DNA of 30,531 nucleotides from Methanobacteriota archaeon. Lineage in GTDB: Archaea > Thermoplasmatota > Poseidoniia > Poseidoniales > Poseidoniaceae. Below are positions 15,356-23,592 of the stretch, one piece after another. The position numbers and the translations under genes were made by a program. Location: NCBI GenBank assembly GCA_002702945.1, contig PADF01000006.1, forward strand, positions 39,646 to 70,176. The letters are read 5' to 3'. The notes under the pieces were generated by a model, which did no database searches, was not told the DNA's origin, and saw only the letters and a list, made by a program, of their open reading frames with translations. Position 1 is the first letter of the stretch; every line of letters starts with the position of its first letter.

Positions 15356-16384
15356 TCAAAGTTCATCCCATTCTTTCCATGCACCGGTATCGGTTTGCTT
15401 TTTCTTCGGCGTTTGACTTCCCTTTTTGTCTTTAATAGATTGTTTTGAGGAATTTGTAGTAATTTCCTTTTCATCTCCAGCATCCCAAAAAGCGATGACA
15501 TTGGAATTATCTTTCTTTTCCTGATTGTCATCTATTTCCATTTTTTGATTGAAATCAGCAAATGGATCACTGACTCTATTTTGCGCTTCTTCGACATCTC
15601 CACGCATCAAAGCAAAAACTTGCTCAGTCGTTAGAAGTGTTCCATTTTCAACTCCTTCTTTACCATCTATGAACTCCTCTGAATCAGAAATTCCAGTATC
15701 AGCAAATGGGTTATCAATAATCTCTTCAGGTTTGTTATTCATCCTTTCAATTGTTTGAGGGGTCAAGTCTGTCAATGGCATTATTTGGCCGTTAGCATTA
15801 ATCATCATCACATTAGATTTCCCTTTGTTAGAGAAATAAAGAATCATTGCGACAGGAAGAAGAATTAGTCCGAAGCAGCACAATCCACCTGCAGCAATCA
15901 GACCAGTTTCCCCAAATACTGTCCACTGTGCTTTGGTTACATCTACAAGCCAAATAGTAGAATTACCGCAGTCAACATCAGTGGAACATTCCATCGATAG
16001 AACATATTCTCCTTTTTCTGTGACATCCCATTCTTCTACAAAGTAATATTCTTGACCTGATGAGTCCATTGGTTGCCAGTCGGTTGCACAGGAAGTAGTC
16101 TCAATAGAATCACTACTAGGAGATGAGCCAACCATCTGTTTCAATGTCATTTCACCATATTCTTCGTTATCAAGACCAACAGCGATATGACAGCCGATAT
16201 CTAATTCACCTATTTCCGAATTCTCGCCAGTGACTTTTATTTCACTCAAATTCCTTGGATTAAACGCATTATCGATAGCATCAGTTTGGCTAAAAAGCAT
16301 TATTGCGCTGATGAAAACACAAACTAAACCAAAAATCCCAATGCGCATTGCCCAAGGGTTTGACTGACTAGATGGGCTCGCCAT
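15356..16384 (-). CDS. Two-helix membrane protein with an acidic cytosolic tail
   Basis: The 342-residue protein has an N-terminal helix (about 13-30, IGIFGLVCVFISAIMLF), an extracytoplasmic domain to about 150 with cysteines (IGCHI, TSCAT, MECSTDVDC), and a second helix (about 155-180, GLIAAGGLCCFGLILLPVAM). A cytosolic tail of about 160 residues is acidic and ends in a basic, Lys-rich segment. The tail carries two short repeats, NPFADTG and DPFADFN. It follows top6A by 42 bases and precedes a gene with the same layout. The ATG at 16384 is the only sensible start, although I see no strong ribosome binding site. The family is not recognised. Confidence 0.65.
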   Translation of the reverse strand: MASPSSQSNPWAMRIGIFGLVCVFISAIMLFSQTDAIDNAFNPRNLSEIKVTGENSEIGELDIGCHIAVGLDNEEYGEMTLKQMVGSSPSSDSIETTSCATDWQPMDSSGQEYYFVEEWDVTEKGEYVLSMECSTDVDCGNSTIWLVDVTKAQWTVFGETGLIAAGGLCCFGLILLPVAMILYFSNKGKSNVMMINANGQIMPLTDLTPQTIERMNNKPEEIIDNPFADTGISDSEEFIDGKEGVENGTLLTTEQVFALMRGDVEEAQNRVSDPFADFNQKMEIDDNQEKKDNSNVIAFWDAGDEKEITTNSSKQSIKDKKGSQTPKKKQTDTGAWKEWDEL

Positions 16385-16426
16385 GATAATTCGTCAACAT
16401 CTTCCCAAATCAATCCTTGCACTAAA

Positions 16427-17524
16427 TCACGCAAGTCCTAGTTCGGCTAATTTTTCAGGTAGGTATGTTTCAGTTACGAAGTCAAGACCATATTTGGCTA
16501 GTGATTGTTGTTCAGCCTTCTTACCTAATTCAAGCATCATATTGATCTGGTCTTGCCACCAACTATCGGCGAATCTTGGATCTGAAAGTTCAGCATTAAG
16601 TGCTTCAATATCTTTCTTTGAAAGGTCATCACTCGGTAAATCATAGGCTAAAATATCATCTGCAGTAATTCCTAGATAAGTAGCACTTGGAGTAGCCAAA
16701 TATTCAGAAATATGGGCGGTTTTAATTGCACCATATGCAATCGAAGCAAAAATTCTGAAAGACCACGGATCACCGTCTAAGAAAACAACAACAGGTAAAT
16801 CCCATTCCTCACTCATACGTTTGATTATTCTACGAGTCGACCTTGCAGGTTGACCCTTAAGATGAAGTAAACCACAACGGAAGTCTTCATCAAATCCATT
16901 TTCGATCAATCTATCGAACATACCACCAGTCTCAATAGCCATAATGAAATCAATATCATTTTCTAATAATTCGATTTTTTCAGTCTCAACGTTGTAAGGT
17001 ACTCCATATCCAGAGTCCCCAACATCATCTCTTGCATTAATTCTCATCCATTCTCCTCTACGATTTCTTTCTCTTAGTGTTAAATTTCCAATCATTCTAG
17101 CACCATCTTCCTCAGGTCTAAGTTTGAAATCTTCTCTAAGACATTTTGTCACAATTTCCAAATCTTCAGCAAGGTTATTTGATTCATTTTGACTACCAAA
17201 TTTACCTAAGCCCCAACTTTCTGAAATATAGTACATCTCTCTGAGGGTTGAGGATTTTCCAGCATCAATCATCTCTTCTATGAATTCGATAACATATAGC
17301 GCTCGTAGTAATTGCTTCGCTGAACCAAGGCTTGTAGCATCTCTAATGGATCTCTTTTTACCGTACTTGTAAACACCTAATTTCTGATCAAATCCAATGT
17401 TATTCTTTGTTCTAACAGGAAGGGTCATTGTTGGAGCCTCACCTTTGATTATTTTATCATACATTTCAGTAACTACCTGATGCATTGCATCTTTGGTTTC
17501 TCCAGCTGTAAAACGTTGGACCAT
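16427..17524 (-). CDS. top6A: DNA topoisomerase VI subunit A
   Basis: The 365-residue protein is the DNA-cleaving subunit of the type IIB topoisomerase, homologous to Spo11. The winged-helix CAP region holds the catalytic tyrosine in LREMYYIS (Tyr99 by comparison with Spo11). The Toprim domain has the metal-binding Glu198 in AIETGG and the acids of LDGDPWSF (Asp250, Asp252). Length and order are normal for archaeal Top6A. With subunit B it forms an A2B2 enzyme that passes one duplex through another using ATP. Its ATG overlaps the top6B stop by one base (TAATG), and GGAGGT lies just upstream inside top6B, so the two subunits are translationally coupled. Confidence 0.97.
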   Translation of the reverse strand: MVQRFTAGETKDAMHQVVTEMYDKIIKGEAPTMTLPVRTKNNIGFDQKLGVYKYGKKRSIRDATSLGSAKQLLRALYVIEFIEEMIDAGKSSTLREMYYISESWGLGKFGSQNESNNLAEDLEIVTKCLREDFKLRPEEDGARMIGNLTLRERNRRGEWMRINARDDVGDSGYGVPYNVETEKIELLENDIDFIMAIETGGMFDRLIENGFDEDFRCGLLHLKGQPARSTRRIIKRMSEEWDLPVVVFLDGDPWSFRIFASIAYGAIKTAHISEYLATPSATYLGITADDILAYDLPSDDLSKKDIEALNAELSDPRFADSWWQDQINMMLELGKKAEQQSLAKYGLDFVTETYLPEKLAELGLA

Positions 17525-19641
17525 TACTGACCACCTCCAAACAGGGTGCTTTGACCATTAGGCGGCTTAACTTTCGGCTCTCCTAGAGAAGCAATAATTT
17601 CATCCAAATCTATCTCCGGAGTTTCAATATCATTTGAGTTATTTTCTTCTGTTTCTGTAGTTTCACTTGATTCAGTATTCTGTGTTGACATTTCTTTCAT
17701 CACCTGTTCTTGTTTTCTAATCTCTTCTAGGTATTTTTCATCCATCTTCATAGCACCTATTACTTCCTGGGAACCTCTGTAAAAGATGTCGGTATCAACC
17801 CAGTCACCTTTTTCAAGGCCTTCTAAACTATACTTGATGACAAATCTCTGCCCGGGTTGAAGAGTTTCTAATTTCCATGCCCAAACCCCCATTGCTTCTT
17901 TTCTACCACCATTTTCATTTCCAATTATCTTGGCTCCAGCTTTTTCAGGCCACGTTGCAAGAATTGTATATGCTCTAGAGCGAGAAGTATAATTGAAAAG
18001 AGTTATTTCTACATCAGTTTGTTTTGTCTCTTTATTCCAAGTAGTGCTTGTTTCCCCGATAACGGCAGACATAATTTGAGTAATAGAGCCAGCAAGGTCG
18101 GGAATAGGCTTGTCTAAAATTTCAGCTGATTTAGCAGCTATTGCTGGTAAAATATCATTGATTAATTCGAATTTTTCTTGAGTTTTGGCCATTTTCTTCT
18201 TCTTTTCAAGATGCTTCCTTAATCCACGTCCCATTTCCAGCATTGCTTTTCTTGCCTCTTCTATGACCTCTTCGTTTTCGGCTAGGGCTTCCTTTGCTTC
18301 AGAAGTAAATTGAACATTAGTACTTGCTAGATGTACTAAAATTGCAGCAGGCCCCTTTGGAACTCCTTTAGCACCTGGCTGTTCTAAACCGTATTGCCTC
18401 CAATCAACACTTTCTATGGCTTTTGTAAGAAGACATCCTCCCTGTTGATACATCAATGGTACTCTATTTGCAAATCTAAGAACCTCTACAGGCTTATCTG
18501 AAGCCATCGAACCGCCAAAAATCAGCCCTACTTCTATCTGATATGGGTTTCCTTGAGATACATTAGGAACTCTAGTCATAGTAGTTACAAATCTAGAATC
18601 GATAGTTTTTGAAAGCCCTTTTTTGATTAGCATTTCTTCAATTGGAGAAAGACAATTAGTAGGAGGATTTAGCATTTTAACTGGTTTGCCATTAAACATT
18701 CTCTCGCCTTGAAAGGCTTCTAGTAAAGCGCGAATATCATCAGGCTTCATTTGTTTAGGCTTAGTACTTACATCAAGTTCTGCAGCAGCACACAATTCCT
18801 TTGCAGCACGATTTGAAACTCCGGAAAAGTTCATTCGTAAGAATACAGAAAGTCTTGAATCTTTAGATTCAGATAACATTCTTTGCAATTGCCCAAGTTC
18901 TATTCCATGAGGGTGTGGCTTAATCGAATCTACTTTACGCGGGAGTCTTTCAGTCACTCTTGGCCAGTGGTGAACTTCTCCTTCTGGGTCTGTAAATGTA
19001 ATTTCAGCATGAGGATTTACGATGCTGGTCATTCTTAGATACTGCCAAACACTCTGTCTTCCTTTCTGATATTTGGCCTTTAATTGAGTTGTAACTTCCA
19101 GTCCATGTTGTTTCATTGAACCATCTTCATTGAACCAGCCTTCTCTACCTTGGTTACTTTTTACAGCCTTATTTTTTCTAGTATCTAGACCGATATCTAC
19201 AACCGCAGCGGTTGATTCAGTTGCGATTTTTGATCTAACATGAGTCGGTTTACCCGTCGTTAATTGGCTGTACATTACAACCCCAGTAATACCGATACCT
19301 TGCTGACCTCTCGATTGCCTAATCGCATGAAATCTAGATCCGAATAGGAGTTGTCCGAATACTTTCTCAATACTTTTTTGTGGAATCCCTGGACCATTGT
19401 CCTCCACTTTTAATCGAACAATGTCTTTTTTGTTGTCTAATTTATTGATCTCGACCTTTATCTCAGGAAGGATTCGCGCCTCTTCACAAGCATCCAATGC
19501 ATTATCTACTGCTTCTTTTACTGCAGTTATTAGTGAACGTGATAAGGAATCGAAACCAAGAAAGTGTTTATTCTTCTCAAAGAATTCCGATATTGCAACT
19601 TGTTTTTGATTTGATGCGAGTTTCTGTGCGATTCCAGCCAT
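17524..19641 (-). CDS. top6B: DNA topoisomerase VI subunit B (GHKL ATPase)
   Basis: The 705-residue protein is the ATPase subunit of topo VI. The Bergerat fold shows the N box EAVDNALDAC (43-52), the VEDNGPGIP box (79-87, Asp81) and the lid RGQQGIGITG (111-120). It is followed by the helix-2-turn-helix and transducer regions; the conserved switch lysine probably lies around residue 435. The last 60 or so residues form a Ser/Thr/Glu/Asn-rich acidic tail that ends in a short PPNGQSTLFGGGQ. The tail makes it somewhat longer than crenarchaeal Top6B. The ATG at 19641 is preceded by GGAGGT (19648-19653 on the plus strand). Confidence 0.97.
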   Translation of the reverse strand: MAGIAQKLASNQKQVAISEFFEKNKHFLGFDSLSRSLITAVKEAVDNALDACEEARILPEIKVEINKLDNKKDIVRLKVEDNGPGIPQKSIEKVFGQLLFGSRFHAIRQSRGQQGIGITGVVMYSQLTTGKPTHVRSKIATESTAAVVDIGLDTRKNKAVKSNQGREGWFNEDGSMKQHGLEVTTQLKAKYQKGRQSVWQYLRMTSIVNPHAEITFTDPEGEVHHWPRVTERLPRKVDSIKPHPHGIELGQLQRMLSESKDSRLSVFLRMNFSGVSNRAAKELCAAAELDVSTKPKQMKPDDIRALLEAFQGERMFNGKPVKMLNPPTNCLSPIEEMLIKKGLSKTIDSRFVTTMTRVPNVSQGNPYQIEVGLIFGGSMASDKPVEVLRFANRVPLMYQQGGCLLTKAIESVDWRQYGLEQPGAKGVPKGPAAILVHLASTNVQFTSEAKEALAENEEVIEEARKAMLEMGRGLRKHLEKKKKMAKTQEKFELINDILPAIAAKSAEILDKPIPDLAGSITQIMSAVIGETSTTWNKETKQTDVEITLFNYTSRSRAYTILATWPEKAGAKIIGNENGGRKEAMGVWAWKLETLQPGQRFVIKYSLEGLEKGDWVDTDIFYRGSQEVIGAMKMDEKYLEEIRKQEQVMKEMSTQNTESSETTETEENNSNDIETPEIDLDEIIASLGEPKVKPPNGQSTLFGGGQ

Positions 19642-19719
19642 ACTTAGACCTCCACATTGGTCCTCCTCCGTCCCAATGACGTCGGGCCACTAGTGTTACC
19701 GGTCATCGAATGCCGACGG

Positions 19720-19727
19720 TTTTTAAT
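19720..19727 (-). promoter_or_regulatory. Possible TATA box of the top6BA operon
   Basis: On the minus strand ATTAAAAA lies about 80 bases upstream of the top6B ATG, which would give a leader of about 55 bases. This is the best A/T element in the 127-base gap; position is the only evidence. Confidence 0.35.
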
Positions 19728-19768
19728 CCTAATACCGTATTATAGTTACAAGAATCGATTTCAGACCT

Positions 19769-20461
19769 TTACATATTTTCGAAAGATTCAATTTTTCGTG
19801 ATATCGAAGTACTTCTAACAACTAGCCAAAAGGTAAGAATTATTGATACTATAATGCTGATTGTATAACTAATTCCTTTATCTTGTGTTTCGATTGAACC
19901 AGATATAATTCGGGTTTGTGAGCCCCACCAAGCATACATTATTGATGGAACAATCATAGCAAAATTTCCTAAAATATAATCTCTAAATCTTATATCTGTG
20001 GCACCAAAAGCATAATTTAGCACGCCATATGGAATTACTAGACTCACTCTAGACAAAGCAACAGTCTTCCATTTATCGACAATAATTGCTTTTTCTAACC
20101 CTCTCAGTTTTGGATTTTTATCTAGTAATTTTTGTGCATATGGATTTAACCATCTTTTTCCGAGAAGGAAAGGAATTATCGCAGCAATCATGCCTCCTAT
20201 CCATGCTATCAGTAATCCAATTGTAAACCCGAAAAGAATTCCAGATAGATATTTGTGAAAACTTGCCGGGATAACTAGGATTCCAAAAATTACATATAAT
20301 CCAATAAATGCAATTTTACCTTGAATTCCCGAATCACCAAACCATGAAATCAGATCAATAGATTGACTCAAAATTAATTGGGTCAAAGTCATTGATAGAA
20401 TAATTCCGCCTATAACGATAATAGCTCCGGAAGAAAGAATTCTTAATTTCATGCTTATCAT
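19769..20461 (-). CDS. TVP38/TMEM64 (VTT domain) family membrane protein
   Basis: The 230-residue protein has about six hydrophobic helices. It contains the family's signature region: VIPASFHKYLSGILFGF, then a Gly-rich helix (GLLIAWIGGMIAAIIPFLLG), and later SRVSLVIPYGVLNYAFGATD, matching the R.sP..P....Ny..G pattern of VTT proteins. Members of the DedA/VTT superfamily act as lipid scramblases or half-transporters. The ATG at 20461 overlaps the stop of the upstream aconitase-like gene by four bases (ATGA), so the two are probably co-transcribed and coupled; an ATG at 20452 is possible too. The specific substrate is unknown. Confidence 0.85.
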   Translation of the reverse strand: MISMKLRILSSGAIIVIGGIILSMTLTQLILSQSIDLISWFGDSGIQGKIAFIGLYVIFGILVIPASFHKYLSGILFGFTIGLLIAWIGGMIAAIIPFLLGKRWLNPYAQKLLDKNPKLRGLEKAIIVDKWKTVALSRVSLVIPYGVLNYAFGATDIRFRDYILGNFAMIVPSIMYAWWGSQTRIISGSIETQDKGISYTISIIVSIILTFWLVVRSTSISRKIESFENM

Positions 20462-22473
20462 TGAAACAAATCATCTCTCCAAGAAACTATTTCTCCAAAG
20501 AAAGCCGATGAAGCAACAGTTAGTGGACTTGCGAGATATAATTTACCCGGGCCAGATCGTCCTTGGAAATTACGATTAATTGCTGAAACCGTGACTTGTT
20601 CAGGAGTAATTGAAACGCCGGGACCTGCACCAATACAGGCACCACAACCCGGATCGATTAACTTGACACCTACCTTTAGAAATAAATCATGCCAACCTTT
20701 CCGTACAGCTAAATCCTTTACTAATCCACTGCCATATTGGATATAGAATTCAACACCAGTTTTTACTTTCAAACCTGCAGAATCAGCAGCAGAACACACC
20801 ATTGCATAATATGCAATATCATCTTCTTTGCCTGCAGTACAAGACCCGCCATAAGCAATATCGATTTGTACACTTCCAATATCAGAAATATTTGCACCAT
20901 TGGTCGGGTCGGATGGCACTCCTTCGTCAGGATTCCCGGGGTGAGCCACCATTGGCACGATCTCTGATAAGTCGATATTATGAACTCCTCCATGATACAC
21001 AGCATCTTCATCTGGAATAACAGATAATTGTATCATCTTGTCTCGGTCTAGTGATTGAGCGTTCTCCATCCATTCGTATAGTAACTCATCTGGTTCACAA
21101 ATACCAGTTCTACCACTACATTCTGTGGCCATGTTGCAGAGTGTTGCTCTTTCATCAATAGATAGTGATTCCAGTCCAGGGCCACCAAATTCCATAGAAC
21201 GATTGAGAGTTAATTCCTCTCTAGCGTGATCTGCTAAAATGAATAGTATAACGTCCTTAGCAGTACATCCTTTGTTTAGCGTACCAACTAAGTTAAATCT
21301 AATAGATTCAGGTACTTTAACAAATGTGAATCCTGAATAAATTAGACTCGCATATTCAGTCGCTCCGACTCCATATGTTAGTGCATTTGATGCCCCGCCC
21401 ATACAGGTATGCGAATCAGTTGCTTGAATAAAATCACCAATTTCTATGAACTCCTCTCTTGCTACTTGATGGCAAATCCCCGGAGAAACCCCATCTTTAG
21501 CCGAATAATCTCTAACTCCGGCATGCTTTTGAAACTCGACTTGCAAATCTCTTAAGGTTTGGACTTTATCCATGTGTGGTACGAATTTTGGATTATGATG
21601 TGCATACAGTAGATGGTCCTCAAAAACAGCAAATTTACTCGGGTTAGGTAAGGAATAATCCGACCCATACTCATCACTCAAGAAAGTATGAACTTGAGCA
21701 GTAGTAAATTCATGACTATATCCTCCTTGAACCTGAGAAATGACCGGGTCATGCGGTTTTACACACTGCCCTTCCCTTTGTCCAACTAAATTTCTAGCAA
21801 TGATTTTTTCAGCCATTGTCATAGGGCCGTCAGGCGTTTCCAAGGGTGTGAGGGTGATTTGTTTATTTTTCAGTTTCTCAGCGAAAGGAAATAATCCACC
21901 ATTTTCGATAATTAATTTAGTCACATCATCATATTTACTAGTGAACTCTTCAAGATTGATTTCTTCACCGTCCTGTAATCTTTCGAGCATCGAATAGTCG
22001 CCCATTAGTTGTCCTAAGTTGATGTTATTTCTTTCATGTATCGGTGCGAAAGATGAAGCTATGACGATATTTATTCCAGCCCATCTTTCACACTGGGCAG
22101 CGGTTTCTCTGCTTGACCCTGTGCCCTTTCTTTGTCCAGATACGATAACCTCAAAATTACCATCAATCAGAGCATTTTCATTGAAAACTCTTAGACCGTT
22201 ATACTTTAAACCAGCATAAGCATTTTTTGCAATTTCAGATGGTTCGTGATCAAAGCAAACCCATGCAGGAGTCATAACATCAGTGTTTATGTCATCTAGT
22301 AAGTCACTAGGGTCTAAATCCTTCATGCTTAGATTTAATCCATCATAAAGCTGCTTTTTGATGAGATCTAAATCCTTGGTTAAAAACAGAATACGTTTGT
22401 CTTTGGAAAGCGCGATTTTTTTGGGGGGCCAATTTTCGCGCATAGCACACATTATACTGCACAATGCTTCCAT
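20458..22473 (-). CDS. Aconitase-superfamily hydro-lyase, swivel domain first (aconitase / isopropylmalate dehydratase-like)
   Basis: The 671-residue protein has the two aconitase modules in reverse of the common order. The swivel domain comes first (about 50-230): DDINTDVMTPA resembles the LeuD DTDxIxPA motif, and GTGSSRETA (117-125) carries the active-site Ser-Ser-Arg. The [4Fe-4S] domain follows, with ATDSHTCMGG, GGSCTAG (Cys545) and GCGACIGAG (Cys610, Cys613), then NRNFQGRSG. The three cysteines are the expected cluster ligands. AcnB also places the swivel ahead of the catalytic domains, but with a HEAT-like domain in front that is absent here. Citrate/isocitrate or isopropylmalate isomerisation are both possible; no leu or TCA neighbours settle it. 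A TATA box centred about 26 bases upstream of the ATG suggests a leaderless mRNA and supports this start. Confidence 0.85.
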   Translation of the reverse strand: MEALCSIMCAMRENWPPKKIALSKDKRILFLTKDLDLIKKQLYDGLNLSMKDLDPSDLLDDINTDVMTPAWVCFDHEPSEIAKNAYAGLKYNGLRVFNENALIDGNFEVIVSGQRKGTGSSRETAAQCERWAGINIVIASSFAPIHERNNINLGQLMGDYSMLERLQDGEEINLEEFTSKYDDVTKLIIENGGLFPFAEKLKNKQITLTPLETPDGPMTMAEKIIARNLVGQREGQCVKPHDPVISQVQGGYSHEFTTAQVHTFLSDEYGSDYSLPNPSKFAVFEDHLLYAHHNPKFVPHMDKVQTLRDLQVEFQKHAGVRDYSAKDGVSPGICHQVAREEFIEIGDFIQATDSHTCMGGASNALTYGVGATEYASLIYSGFTFVKVPESIRFNLVGTLNKGCTAKDVILFILADHAREELTLNRSMEFGGPGLESLSIDERATLCNMATECSGRTGICEPDELLYEWMENAQSLDRDKMIQLSVIPDEDAVYHGGVHNIDLSEIVPMVAHPGNPDEGVPSDPTNGANISDIGSVQIDIAYGGSCTAGKEDDIAYYAMVCSAADSAGLKVKTGVEFYIQYGSGLVKDLAVRKGWHDLFLKVGVKLIDPGCGACIGAGPGVSITPEQVTVSAINRNFQGRSGPGKLYLASPLTVASSAFFGEIVSWRDDLFQ

Positions 22474-22494
22474 GTATAACGGTTATTCATAATG

Positions 22495-22503
22495 TTATAA
22501 ATA
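22495..22503 (-). promoter_or_regulatory. TATA box of the aconitase-like gene
   Basis: On the minus strand the sequence TATTTATAA is centred about 26 bases before the first base of the ATG at 22473. Standard archaeal spacing then puts the transcription start at or next to the start codon. Confidence 0.6.
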
Positions 22504-22563
22504 CAAAAAATAAACTTTGAAAAAGTATTAATTTCATGTTATCTAATCTTATGCAAAACATTC

Positions 22564-22570
22564 ATATAAC
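22564..22570 (+). promoter_or_regulatory. Possible TATA box of the TFB gene
   Basis: ATATAAC in the divergent gap would place transcription start near 22594 and give a leader of about 30 bases before the ATG at 22625. Other A/T-rich stretches nearby could serve instead. Confidence 0.35.
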
Positions 22571-22592
22571 CTAGTCTAAGGGGTTAAGAGTG

Positions 22593-22608
22593 TTGCCCTT
22601 AATGGCAA
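22593..22608. promoter_or_regulatory. Inverted repeat at the predicted TFB transcription start
   Basis: TTGCC (22593-22597) and GGCAA (22604-22608) are separated by six bases, 16 bases ahead of the ATG. They could be a small operator or a leader hairpin upstream of the ribosome binding site GGAG. Confidence 0.35.
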
Positions 22609-22624
22609 TTGGAGAGGACTAAAT

Positions 22625-23554
22625 ATGGATGAACAACAACAAGTAGAAGATATAGTAAAATGTAGCGATTGCGGAAGTAGAAATTTAACCCGTGACGAGA
22701 CACGTGGTGAAGTCGTTTGTGACGACTGTGGATTGGTTTTAGAAGACAATGTTATCGATCAAGGTGCAGAATGGAGAGTTTTCTCCCCAGAGCAAGGTGA
22801 TCAAAGAGCTAGAACTGGTGCACCAATGACCGTTATGCTTCACGACAAAGGTTTGTCTACAGATATAGATTGGCAAAATAAAGACTATTCTGGAAAGACA
22901 ATTAATTCTAGATATAGATCTCAATTCTACCGAATGAGGAAGTGGCAAAAGAGAAGCCGTGTTTCCAATGCAACCGAAAGAAATCTTGCTATGGCACTAG
23001 CAGAATTAGATCGAATGGCTAGCCGTTTAGAATTACCAAAATCAGTTCGCGAAGCAGCAGCGGTCAATTACAAGAAAGCAGTTGATAAGCGCCTAATTAG
23101 AGGCCGTTCTATTGAAGGGGTTGCCGCTGCATCTCTATATGCTGCTTGCAGGCAGTGTGGAGTTCCAAGAACTCTTGATGAGATTGGACAAGCATCTCGT
23201 ACCGGAAGAAAAGAGATAGGAAGAACTTACAGATTTATGGTTAGAGAGTTGAAAATGAAGATCATGCCAACAGGACCTGAAGATTATATCTCTAGATTCT
23301 GTTCCGGATTAGGATTAGATGCTGAAGTTGAAGCAAAAGCGTATGAATTGATTAAAGCGGCTCAAGAAAAAGAACTTACCAGTGGAAGAGGACCAACAGG
23401 TATTGCTGCATCAATTATTTACATCGCTTCGGTTCTTTGCGGTAAGCGCAGAACTCAAAGAGAAGTAGCAGAAGTTGCAGGAGTAACTGAAGTAACTATT
23501 CGAAATAGATACAAGGAATTAATTCAAAATTTGAATATTGAACTTGACATTTAA
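22625..23554 (+). CDS. tfb: Transcription initiation factor B (TFIIB homologue)
   Basis: The 309-residue protein is a complete archaeal TFB. The N-terminal zinc ribbon has Cys13, Cys16, Cys32 and Cys35 (KCSDCGS...VVCDDCG), followed by the B-finger/reader region (WRVFSPEQ). Two cyclin folds follow at about 110-205 and 210-305, including [21 protein letters not shown] and [21 protein letters not shown]. The second repeat's helix-turn-helix ([20 protein letters not shown]) contacts the BRE upstream of the TATA box. TFB recruits RNA polymerase to TBP-bound promoters. The ATG follows GGAGAGGA. The gene diverges from the aconitase-like gene. Confidence 0.97.
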   Translation: MDEQQQVEDIVKCSDCGSRNLTRDETRGEVVCDDCGLVLEDNVIDQGAEWRVFSPEQGDQRARTGAPMTVMLHDKGLSTDIDWQNKDYSGKTINSRYRSQFYRMRKWQKRSRVSNATERNLAMALAELDRMASRLELPKSVREAAAVNYKKAVDKRLIRGRSIEGVAAASLYAACRQCGVPRTLDEIGQASRTGRKEIGRTYRFMVRELKMKIMPTGPEDYISRFCSGLGLDAEVEAKAYELIKAAQEKELTSGRGPTGIAASIIYIASVLCGKRRTQREVAEVAGVTEVTIRNRYKELIQNLNIELDI

Positions 23555-23592
23555 GTCGTTTATTTTCTAAATAGGCGTAAGGTGTTTAGTCC

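Noticed and set aside
16427..17524. Toprim motif DGDPWSF in Top6A, with Ser where Spo11-type proteins often have Gly
   Set aside because: All metal-binding acids are present and archaeal Top6A sequences vary here, so I do not treat it as a defect.
19680..19718. CGTCGG/CCGACG inverted repeat in the top6B leader
   Set aside because: The arms are only 6 bp and the loop is 27 bases, so it may be chance.
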